Positions 25,267-33,568 of a DNA stretch of 64,000 bases are shown in pieces (the first letter of the stretch is position 1; every line of letters starts with the position of its first letter). A program made the position numbers and the translations under genes. The notes beneath the pieces are model-generated. The model saw only the letters and a program-made list of their open reading frames with translations. It made no database searches and was not told where the DNA came from. This stretch comes from Thalassobacillus devorans MSP14 (GTDB taxonomy: Bacteria; Bacillota; Bacilli; Bacillales; Halobacillaceae): the NCBI RefSeq assembly GCF_000496835.1, contig NZ_KI543237.1:1032641-1096640 (forward strand), written 5' to 3'.

Positions 25267-26379
25267 ATGATGGGGACAGAAAAAATCAATGGACTCCAAT
25301 TCTTTATTATGATTCTCTTATTTGAACTTGGCAGTGCGGTCGTGCTTGGGTTCACGTATGAGGCAGGGGGCAGTTCCTGGATCGTGATTCTCTTAAGTAT
25401 GCTGGCAGGAATCGTGCTCTACTTATTATTCACCTATTTAGCCGGCTATCACCCGGACCTCACCCTGACAGAAGCTGTATGTAAAATCACAGGCCCGTTC
25501 ATCGGACGGCTGATCGCGCTGGTCTACATCAGCTACTTTTTTTATATTGCCGCCAGGGTATTGGGTGATTTCAGCAACCTCATCCAGATGACCATATTGC
25601 GACTGACCCCTCTTATTGTAGTAGCCGGTGTCTTCACATTGATGGTCGTTGTCGCTTCCTGCCTTGGGATTGAAGTGATCGCCAGAACGGCAGAAACATT
25701 TTTCCCCTGGGTCATCTTTTTCAGTACCTTATTCCTTTTATTTGTTTACATCGATGGCCTGCCGGACTTCAGAAATCTGCAGCCTATCCTGGATAAAGGC
25801 TGGGAGCCGATCCTGACGACCGTCTTCCCCCAGGGGATGACATTTCCATTCGGTGAACTGATCGTATTTATGATGTTTTTCCCTTACCTTGCTGTTCCTG
25901 ATAAAAAGACAAGCATTGGTATTGCCGGCATCATTATCAGCGGTGTGATGCTGACCGTGACTCAGGTGACGATTTTAGCTGTGCATGGAGCCGAAGCAGC
26001 CAAACTGTTGACGATACCTCTGCTGGAAACGATCTCACTCGTCAATATCCAGGACATTATCCAGCGGATGGACCCCCTGATCATCATCACCATGATCATT
26101 CTCGGTTTTTTTAAAATTGCACTATTTTTTCACGCCGCCATCATCGGCCTGCATGAAACTTTGCATATCCCCCGTTCCAAGCGCATTTGGCTCGTGAGCG
26201 GGGCTGGCATCGTTCTTATGGCTGTTACTTATATGATCAGCCATGATTATGTGAAACACGTGAAGATCGGATTGGATATCGTACCTTTGTATGTCCATGT
26301 CCCACTGCAAATCATCCTGCCTGTTCTATTGATCGGGGTCGCCTTTATCAGAAATAAAGTATTGAAAACCAGTAAGTGA
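25267..26379 (+). CDS. GerB-family germinant receptor permease subunit, second copy
   Basis: A 370-residue protein of the same family as the preceding gene. Equivalent positions: INGLQFFIMILLFELGSAV, YEAGGSSWIV, GIEVIARTAETFFPW and LDKGWEPILTTVFP. The two copies share layout but differ at most positions, so they are diverged paralogues rather than a recent duplication. The stop codon abuts the stop codon of the convergent VOC gene. Its start ATG at 25267 follows AGAGGAAG. Confidence 0.9.
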   Translation: MMGTEKINGLQFFIMILLFELGSAVVLGFTYEAGGSSWIVILLSMLAGIVLYLLFTYLAGYHPDLTLTEAVCKITGPFIGRLIALVYISYFFYIAARVLGDFSNLIQMTILRLTPLIVVAGVFTLMVVVASCLGIEVIARTAETFFPWVIFFSTLFLLFVYIDGLPDFRNLQPILDKGWEPILTTVFPQGMTFPFGELIVFMMFFPYLAVPDKKTSIGIAGIIISGVMLTVTQVTILAVHGAEAAKLLTIPLLETISLVNIQDIIQRMDPLIIITMIILGFFKIALFFHAAIIGLHETLHIPRSKRIWLVSGAGIVLMAVTYMISHDYVKHVKIGLDIVPLYVHVPLQIILPVLLIGVAFIRNKVLKTSK

Positions 26380-26763
26380 TCAAGCCTGGACAAGCTGGAT
26401 CATATTGCCGCACGTATCGTCAAAGACGGCGACCATCGAGCTCCCCATCTTTGTCGGTCTGGTGGTAAACTTCACACCCAGCCCCTCGAGGCGTTCATAT
26501 TCATTATAGATATCATCTACAGCAAAAGACGCCGCCGGTATCCCTTCCCGGTATATCGACTCCTGGTACTGTTTTGCCGCTGGATGAAGGTTCGGCTCCA
26601 GTAATAAGTCGATATCCCCTGATCCTTCCGGGGATACAACCGTCAGCCAGCGAAAATCTCCAGCCGGCAGATCCATTTTCTTCTCAAACCCGAGCACCTG
26701 GGTGTAAAATTGCAGCGCCTTTGCCTGATCTTTCACAAACACACTGGTAATATAAATGCGCAT
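26380..26763 (-). CDS. VOC (glyoxalase/bleomycin resistance) family protein
   Basis: A 127-residue single-domain protein with the paired beta-alpha-beta-beta-beta repeat of the VOC fold: YITSVFVKDQAKALQFYTQVLGF at the start and VFDDTCGNMIQLVQ at the end. Metal ligands are not certain. Start ATG at 26763 lies 6 nt after GGAGGAGG. It has no recognisable partner gene, and no terminator separates it from the convergent ger operon. Confidence 0.85.
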   Translation of the reverse strand: MRIYITSVFVKDQAKALQFYTQVLGFEKKMDLPAGDFRWLTVVSPEGSGDIDLLLEPNLHPAAKQYQESIYREGIPAASFAVDDIYNEYERLEGLGVKFTTRPTKMGSSMVAVFDDTCGNMIQLVQA

Positions 26764-26891
26764 GAATATCCTCCTCCATTCCATTACTACTTCGACTGAT
26801 TAATGCAGAATCCTTCTAGACACTCACCCATAACTACATTTTGCATAGCTTATTATACAGGGAAAAGAGACTAATCGGGGAGCGTGTTAAT

Positions 26892-27965
26892 GTGAAGGGA
26901 AACGTACGTCATTATTTCGCCGGTGACCATACGGCAAAAGGCTTTTACACATTGTATGATAGTTGTTTTCAGGATACCGGCCTGGTATATAAACTGAATG
27001 GAACCTCTCCAGCTGTTAAATCAAAGATTATGAAGCAGCTGGCAGATACATTTCAGGAAACAGGGATGGCAATCGAATTGATTCATCGTTCATCAGACCC
27101 TGAGGAACTGGACGGTGTCATTTTACCGGAAATGAAAATCGGTCTCGTGGATGGCGACTTATACGATAGTGCCGGGAAAGACGTCGATGTAGATACTGCC
27201 ATTGATACAGATCAGCTGGTCAATCAGGAAGATGAAATTCTTGGTTTGAAAGAAAAGATAGAAAACGAATTTTCCTCTGCACACGCTTCCTTTGCGACCG
27301 GTCTGCATATTCACGATGGCCTGGAGGAAATATACATCAATCAGATGGATTTTGCCAAAGCGAACCAGCTGGCTGTCGAGCTTAACGAAAGCTTTTTCCA
27401 CGGTGTGGCAACAACCGGCCGGACCTCTATCGTCAAACATCGCTTCTTTGGCGCTTCTACTCCACAAGGTGTAATGGATTATATCGAAAACCTTACCGAG
27501 GACCTGGATAAACGCTATTTTATCAAGGGCCGGGCGGGGACTGGAAAATCAACGTTATTGAAAAAAATCTCCGCAGCAGCAGAACAGCTAGGCTTCGATA
27601 TCGAAATGTATCATTGCGGTTTCGACCCGGAAAGCATGGATATGGTGGTCATCCGTGAACTGGGGTTCTGTATTTTTGACAGCACCGACCCCCATGAATA
27701 TTTTCCTGACAGAGCCGGAGACGAAGTCGTCGATGTCTATGAAAAAGCAGTCACACCAGGGACGGACGAAAACTACGCGACCGCTATCATGGAACTCAAT
27801 CGCAGCTATAAGTCTTATATGAAAAACGGCATCGCCATATTACAGGAAGCGAAACGGCTGCATGATGAGCTTGAGCATATTTACGCAGCGGCGACAGATG
27901 ACAGTAAAGTGGAGGAACTGATAATTCAGCTTAATGCTGAAATCACCTCCTCACAAAAGGCCTGA
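26892..27965 (+). CDS. PRK06851-like P-loop ATPase with two homologous halves
   Basis: A 357-residue protein of a Firmicutes family of unknown function. It is internally duplicated: half 1 (about residues 1-165) and half 2 (about 195-357) both contain a P-loop strand followed by an 'IE-HxxxDPExxD' block and a 'P/R-E' strand. In half 2 the Walker A motif is intact (GRAGTGKST). In half 1 the matching stretch is NGTSPAVKSKI, lacking the GxxGxGKS pattern. Start GTG at 26892 follows GGGGAG; the frame is open upstream to 26841. Function is unknown. Confidence 0.8.
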   Translation: MKGNVRHYFAGDHTAKGFYTLYDSCFQDTGLVYKLNGTSPAVKSKIMKQLADTFQETGMAIELIHRSSDPEELDGVILPEMKIGLVDGDLYDSAGKDVDVDTAIDTDQLVNQEDEILGLKEKIENEFSSAHASFATGLHIHDGLEEIYINQMDFAKANQLAVELNESFFHGVATTGRTSIVKHRFFGASTPQGVMDYIENLTEDLDKRYFIKGRAGTGKSTLLKKISAAAEQLGFDIEMYHCGFDPESMDMVVIRELGFCIFDSTDPHEYFPDRAGDEVVDVYEKAVTPGTDENYATAIMELNRSYKSYMKNGIAILQEAKRLHDELEHIYAAATDDSKVEELIIQLNAEITSSQKA

Positions 27966-28004
27966 GAGCAGTTTAGAGAGTAAAATTTAAAAGCGCACGA
28001 CAAA

Positions 28005-28040
28005 AGCCAGCCACTATCGCGAGTGGCTGGCTCTTATTTT
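28005..28040. terminator. Bidirectional terminator
   Basis: Stem AGCCAGCCACT (28005-28015) with AGTGGCTGGCT (28022-28032) and CTTATTTTAATT beyond. It lies between the convergent ATPase and methyltransferase genes. Confidence 0.85.
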
Positions 28041-29151
28041 AATTCCACACGTCGTCAGCGATTTCGAGGACATGCCTGATTTTCGCCCATTGTTCTTCTT
28101 CAGAAAGGACATTTCCTTCTTCGGTAGATGCAAATCCGCACTGCGGACTGAGGCACAGCTGGTCTAACGGTACATAATCAGACGCTTCCGCAATTCGCGC
28201 TTTGACGCGGTCCTTGTCTTCGAGCTCGCCAGTTTTAGAGGTAATCAGGCCAAGCACGATACGAAGGTCATCGCGTTTTACATGGCGAAGCGGCTCCAAT
28301 CCGCCGGAACGTTCATCATCATACTCGAGGAACAGTCCGTCCACATCCAGTTCGTTGAAAATCGTCTCCGATACCGCATCATAGCCGCCGGACGCTGTAT
28401 ATGTTGAGCGGAAATTACCCCGGCAAATATGCATGGTAATCACCAGGTCATCCGGCTTCTCAGCAATCGATTCATTGACCGCCTGGACAAACAGTCCCAG
28501 CAATTTTTCCGGGTCATGACCACGATCGCGGATCATCTGCAGTCCTTCTTCCGAGAAAAATCCTGCCCATGACGTATCATCGATCTGCAAGTAACGGCAG
28601 CCGGCATCGTAAAAGGCCTGGATCGCTTTTTGATAGGCTTTTGTCAGGTCCTTCAGCAATGCAGCTTCATTTTCATAGATTTCCTTATCGATATTGCCGC
28701 GGAATAATAGCATATTCGGACTTGGAATCGTGAACTTAGGCGTATGATCCTCCCCTACAAGGGAATGAAGGAACTTATAATGCTCGATCATCGGGTGGTT
28801 ATCATTGAAATCCACCTTATCGACGACCCGCACAGAATGGGGTTTGGTTTCCACACCCTTGAACTGAATGCCGGATTCGGGCTCATACCCTTCAACTCCG
28901 ACTAAATTTTCGAGAAAATCAAAATGCCACCAGGCACGGCGAAAATCCCCATCGGTAATCGACTGGAGCCCTGCTTCTTTTTGTTTCTCCACAAGCTTAA
29001 TAATCTCTTCATCTTCGATTCTCGTCAGTTCTTCTGCAGAGATTTCCCCGTTTTGCCTTTGCTGGCGTGCTTTTTTCAATCGATCCGGACGAAGAAAGCT
29101 CCCCACATGGTCGCCGCGGAATGGTGCTGTCGCTGTTTTTGTTTTTGCCAT
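28039..29151 (-). CDS. MetE C-terminal-like cobalamin-independent methyltransferase (YxjG/YxjH type)
   Basis: A 370-residue protein equal to the C-terminal catalytic half of MetE. It begins with FRGDHVGSFLRP and carries the zinc-site residues His and Cys in VITMHICRGN and the late Cys in DQLCLSPQCGF, as well as DGDFRRAWWHFDF and QIDDTSWAG. Bacillus homologues YxjG and YxjH transfer a methyl group in methionine salvage or synthesis, and both are S-box genes. This gene also lies behind a SAM riboswitch (29261-29408), which supports the role. Confidence 0.9.
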   Translation of the reverse strand: MAKTKTATAPFRGDHVGSFLRPDRLKKARQQRQNGEISAEELTRIEDEEIIKLVEKQKEAGLQSITDGDFRRAWWHFDFLENLVGVEGYEPESGIQFKGVETKPHSVRVVDKVDFNDNHPMIEHYKFLHSLVGEDHTPKFTIPSPNMLLFRGNIDKEIYENEAALLKDLTKAYQKAIQAFYDAGCRYLQIDDTSWAGFFSEEGLQMIRDRGHDPEKLLGLFVQAVNESIAEKPDDLVITMHICRGNFRSTYTASGGYDAVSETIFNELDVDGLFLEYDDERSGGLEPLRHVKRDDLRIVLGLITSKTGELEDKDRVKARIAEASDYVPLDQLCLSPQCGFASTEEGNVLSEEEQWAKIRHVLEIADDVWN

Positions 29152-29172
29152 TTCTAATCCTCTCCTCTGCTT

Positions 29173-29264
29173 AGAAAAATCGGCTTATAGCCCAGTACTA
29201 GACGAAAGCCTAAGTCTTTTTATACTTTCACAAGTTAAACTTCTTAAAGTATAAAAATAAAAAG
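29173..29264 (-). repeat. Double-hairpin intergenic element, copy 1
   Basis: About 92 bp that aligns over its whole length with 50078-50175. Landmarks: AGAAAAA, GGCTTAT, GAAAGCCTAAGT, TATACTTT, AAGTTAAACTT and AAAGTATAAA. Read on the minus strand it makes one hairpin from ACTTTA/TAAAGT-type arms and one from GGCTATAAGCC followed by T residues. It sits between the SAM riboswitch terminator and the start codon of the methyltransferase. Confidence 0.75.
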
Positions 29265-29408
29265 TCTCTTCCAATAAGAAGAGACTTTGTGATGACTTCG
29301 CCGCTTCTTATCTCTCAAGTTCATAGGAACTCGCAGGATTTAGCACCTTGTATGATACAGGTTGCTGAGGCGTCGCCGGGCCATACCCTCGACCTCTCTT
29401 GATAAGAA
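29261..29408 (-). promoter_or_regulatory. SAM-I (S-box) riboswitch
   Basis: On the minus strand the P1 arms CTTATCAAGAGAGG and GAGAGATAAG enclose the conserved core: GGTCGAGGG, a GGCCC...GACGCCTCAGCAACC block, AAGGTGCTAAATCC and the GAGTTCCTATGAACTTGAGAG stem. The expression platform is a terminator, arms at 29261-29271 and 29279-29289 (AAAGTCTCTTC), with a T-rich tail. A promoter TTGTAT (29456-29461), 18 bp, CATACT (29432-29437) reads into it. High SAM should shut off the downstream methyltransferase. Confidence 0.95.
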
Positions 29409-29572
29409 TGTTTATCCAATTTTCAGAAACTAGTATGCTAGTAATCATATCAGCTATACAAGAAAAAATAAACCCGTACAAAAAATTTTTCGTTTGCTTC
29501 AATTTGAAGTTTTTTCCACCCCCGTTTGGAAATATTTACTGACGAATGATGTAACGAAATGGAGGGAAAAAG

Positions 29573-29755
29573 ATGGAAAAAACCGAATTGGAACGAAAAA
29601 TTGAAGAACAAAGACAAAAAATGTACCATTTGTATATAACAGAACCCCACTACCCGGAACTCGTAAAAATATCTCAATACTTAGATGAACTATTGAATGA
29701 ATACACCCGTTACACCAATAGCTTCAAGCAATCGAAAGAGCTGACTTTTGAGTAA
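29573..29755 (+). CDS. Spo0E-like aspartyl-phosphate phosphatase
   Basis: A 60-residue two-helix protein of the Spo0E family, which removes phosphate from Spo0A-P and delays sporulation. The family motif SQxLD is present as ISQYLDELLNEY near residue 37-48, with the N-terminal helix LERKIEEQRQKMYHLY. RBS is GGAGGG. It is divergent from the SAM riboswitch transcript. Confidence 0.88.
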   Translation: MEKTELERKIEEQRQKMYHLYITEPHYPELVKISQYLDELLNEYTRYTNSFKQSKELTFE

Positions 29756-30023
29756 GGGTGCTTTCTCAAAAGGCCATAGGGAAGGCAGCATACGCTGTCC
29801 ATATGACTTCCAACCTATCATTTTCACTACAAAGGTGCCCTCGTCACCAGAAAACTATCAATATCCTCACGAATCATTAAATATACAATGTCTTTAAGAA
29901 AGCACATTTTTCACCATGTCAAAAGGACGCTGCACCAAATATTAGTTTGTTCATTTTAGTCTTCTATTCTGCCCCTTCCTCTACTATGATAGGAATTAAC
30001 TGAAACGAAAGGGCAGATGGTCG
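29756..30023. other. Intergenic stretch before eutH
   Basis: No gene or strong hairpin is seen in these 268 bp. A TATGAT-like -10 box lies near 29984-29990 and may belong to the eutH promoter. Confidence 0.4.
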
Positions 30024-31100
30024 ATGGGAATCAACGATATCATTATACTGATCGTAATCGCGTTCCTTTGTATAGGAGCTATCGATAAAATATTCGGTAA
30101 CCGGTTCGGTCTGGGGGAACGCTTTTCGGAAGGATTCATGGCGATGGGTTCTCTGACACTCGCCATGGTCGGTATCATTTCCCTTGCCCCTGTAATTGCC
30201 AACCTGCTCACGCCCGTGGTCGCTCCGGTCTACGGTCTGATAGGGGCCGACCCGGCCACATTCGCAAATACGATTCTCGCTATCGACATGGGGGGCTACT
30301 CGCTCGCCACCGAGATGTCACAGCACCCCGATGCTGAGTTATTCGCCTGGGTCTTCCTCGGGACCATGATGGGGCCGACGGTCGTGTTCACCATTCCCGT
30401 CGCGCTTGGAATTATCGAAAAAAAGGATCATCCGTACTTCGCCAAAGGCATTCTCCTCGGGCTGATCACAGTCCCGGTCGGTGCTTTTACAGGCGCGATG
30501 GTTGCGGGGCTCGATAAGACTATTATTCTTATAAACCTGGTACCTGCGATTTTAATTTCCCTAGTGATTGCTTTCGGATTATGGAAAAAACCTTCGGCAA
30601 TGATTACCGGTTTCTCGGTGTTCGGCAGAGGAGTGGAAGCTTTAGCGATCATAGGGCTGACCGCCATCGCAGTGGAAACCCTGACCGGAATCGTCGTCAT
30701 TCCCAATTTGACGCCCCTCGATGAAGGAATTCAGATCGTTGGCAGACTCGCTATCTTCCTTGCTGGCGCCTTTCCGATGGTCGCATTCATCTCCCGCGCT
30801 TTTGATAAATACTTAGCGAAGGTCGGTGGTTGGCTTCGTATCAGTGAAACCTCTACAACCGGCCTGATCGCATCACTCGCCCATAGCATCCCGATGCTTG
30901 CGCTGCTGAAAGAGATGGAACCGCGAGGAAAAATCATCAATGTTGCGTTTGCGGTCAGCGGTGCGTTTGTATTCGGGGGTCATTTAGGGTTTGTCGCCGG
31001 AGTCAATCAGGAGATGGTTTTCGCTATGATTGTCGGTAAACTTGTCAGTGGGTTCAGCGCGATCGCCCTGGCACTATTCACGTTGAAAACTACGGTGTGA
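30024..31100 (+). CDS. eutH: Ethanolamine permease-like protein EutH
   Basis: A 358-residue membrane protein with about ten hydrophobic segments, matching EutH: GAIDKIFGNRFGLGERFSEGFMAMGSL, LAIDMGGYSLA, and EISTTG-like text (SETSTTGLIASLAHSIPML), then GHLGFVAG. EutH assists ethanolamine entry at low concentration. No other eut gene (EutBC lyase, shell proteins) is visible within the window, so it stands alone. The ATG at 30024 is preceded by AAAGGGCAGAT. Confidence 0.88.
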   Translation: MGINDIIILIVIAFLCIGAIDKIFGNRFGLGERFSEGFMAMGSLTLAMVGIISLAPVIANLLTPVVAPVYGLIGADPATFANTILAIDMGGYSLATEMSQHPDAELFAWVFLGTMMGPTVVFTIPVALGIIEKKDHPYFAKGILLGLITVPVGAFTGAMVAGLDKTIILINLVPAILISLVIAFGLWKKPSAMITGFSVFGRGVEALAIIGLTAIAVETLTGIVVIPNLTPLDEGIQIVGRLAIFLAGAFPMVAFISRAFDKYLAKVGGWLRISETSTTGLIASLAHSIPMLALLKEMEPRGKIINVAFAVSGAFVFGGHLGFVAGVNQEMVFAMIVGKLVSGFSAIALALFTLKTTV

Positions 31101-31106
31101 ATGCCG

Positions 31107-31222
31107 GACACACGACTATGGGATGAAGTCGCGCGTTTAACAGCCGAGGTCGCACACTTAAAAGGCAAACTCGCACGATTAGCAGCCACGATCGCACAAT
31201 TACAACGAAATCGCACATTAAA
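31107..31222 (+). repeat. 21-bp-period degenerate tandem repeat, family A, locus 2
   Basis: Six units between the eutH stop and its terminator. The anchor GCAC (or a one-base variant) is at 31110, 31131, 31152, 31173 and 31194, exact 21-bp steps, then 31213 (19 bp). Units read like CTCGCACGATTAGCAGCCACG and GTCGCACACTTAAAAGGCAAA (positions 31170-31190 and 31149-31169). In the plus frame they give VARLTAE-VAHLKGK-LARLAAT-IAQLQRN, a coiled-coil-like heptad. Confidence 0.78.
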
Positions 31223-31250
31223 AAAGGGTGCGATCGTCGGCACCCTTTTG
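31223..31250 (+). terminator. Intrinsic terminator after eutH and repeat array
   Basis: Arms AAAGGGTGC and GCACCCTTT around GATCGTCG, ending in TTTTG. Confidence 0.8.
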
Positions 31251-31254
31251 CTGA

Positions 31255-32550
<1,296 letters not shown>

Positions 32551-32696
32551 AAAACTGACTCCTCCTTGAAAAATGGTTATATATAAAAGATGTTGCTCAC
32601 AGATTCATGGGCGGGACAGGATGGATACCCGCCCCTTTTGTTATAATACATAACCTTAGTATTTAAAGTATTATATAACAGATACGGTAAAAAAAT

Positions 32697-32819
32697 TTAC
32701 TCTTCACTCTTAGCCAGGCAGTGCTCACATTCCATAAAATAAATCGCGCTGTGATCTCCTACTGGTGTACCGCACTCCGGGCAATGATGACCACTGTTTC
32801 GTTCGTTCTGTTTTCTCAT
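32697..32819 (-). CDS. YhfH-like small zinc-ribbon protein
   Basis: A 40-residue protein. It has two Cys pairs, CPECG near residue 13 and CEHC near residue 31, the spacing of a zinc ribbon like the short Bacillus protein YhfH. The ATG at 32819 is preceded by AAAAGGAGGAATTAAC, a very strong ribosome site. Function unknown. Confidence 0.72.
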   Translation of the reverse strand: MRKQNERNSGHHCPECGTPVGDHSAIYFMECEHCLAKSEE

Positions 32820-32984
32820 GTTAATTCCTCCTTTTATAATACAGAAACTAAATTTGTTTAACTGTTATGATACAGTCTATATAGTTTGGTCAAAAAATGC
32901 AACTGTTTTTTCAGAATTTTTTATGAATTAGTGCTTTAGTCTATTATATAGGTGTTTTTTCACAGGAAAATCTTATCTACTAAA

Positions 32985-33117
32985 TGCAGATCGGCGTCAA
33001 GTAAGAACATGCCTGCGTTAGGGAATAAGTTAATTGGGATAAGTCAGAACATTTTTGAGACAGGGCGGAAGGTATGCCCCTTGGGGAAGAAGATAGCGGA
33101 GAAAAGGCAGAACACAC
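32985..33117 (-). repeat. 21-bp-period degenerate tandem repeat, family B, locus 1
   Basis: Six units with the anchor GAAC/GAAG/TAAG at 33005, 33026, 33047, 33068, 33089 and 33110, all exact 21-bp steps. Unit examples: TTAGGGAATAAGTTAATTGGG is seen at 33018-33038 split by its anchor, and AAGTCAGAAC at 33041-33050. In one plus frame the units read as heptads LGNKLIG, ISQNIFE, TGRKVCP, LGKKIAE. The array lies just beyond the terminator of the minus-strand DUF454 gene. The same family is at 59513-59618. Confidence 0.78.
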
Positions 33118-33152
33118 AAAAAAACAAACGTAAACAGCAGCGTTTACGTTTG
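33118..33152 (-). terminator. Intrinsic terminator of the DUF454 gene
   Basis: Stem CAAACGTAAAC (33125-33135) with GTTTACGTTTG (33142-33152); on the minus strand followed by seven T. Confidence 0.85.
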
Positions 33153-33524
33153 TTATCTCAGCGTTTTGAATGACAGCATCACATAAGTGAAGAAGGCGCC
33201 AATCATAATCATCAGCACCCGGATCACCCAGAATTCCACGAACAAGAAGGCAGAAGACAGCATCGATACCCACAAAACGACCACCCCGATGATTTTTGCT
33301 TTCAGCGGGATGCCTCGTTTTTCGCGGAAATCACGGATATACTTCCCGAACCATTTGTTCGTGATCAGCAAGTGATACAGCCGCTCAGAGCTTCGGACAA
33401 AACAGGCGGCCGACAGCAATAAAAATGGTGTCGTTGGCAGCAGCGGCAGAATGATGCCGATTATACCGAGAACTAATGTAATAAACCCGGAAACGATAAG
33501 GGTAATGCGTAAAATCATATTCAT
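33153..33524 (-). CDS. YbaN/DUF454 family membrane protein
   Basis: A 123-residue membrane protein. It has the family marks GIIGIILPLLPTTPFLLLSAACFVRSSERLYHLL (landmark for residues 20-50, PTTPF and CF.RSS) and then NKWFGKYIRDFREKRGIP, followed by two more hydrophobic stretches. Function unknown; in the cell membrane. Confidence 0.85.
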   Translation of the reverse strand: MNMILRITLIVSGFITLVLGIIGIILPLLPTTPFLLLSAACFVRSSERLYHLLITNKWFGKYIRDFREKRGIPLKAKIIGVVVLWVSMLSSAFLFVEFWVIRVLMIMIGAFFTYVMLSFKTLR

Positions 33525-33568
33525 TGCTACGACACGCCTTTAAGATGAATTCTGTACTATTACAGTGG

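Noticed and set aside
26250-26266. Third parS-like site (CACGTG core inside the second gerB gene)
   Set aside because: Only the core and two flanking bases match; the same holds for the CACGTG at 35134 and 47789.
29308-29502. 64-residue minus-strand frame
   Set aside because: It coincides with the SAM riboswitch aptamer, which explains the sequence fully.
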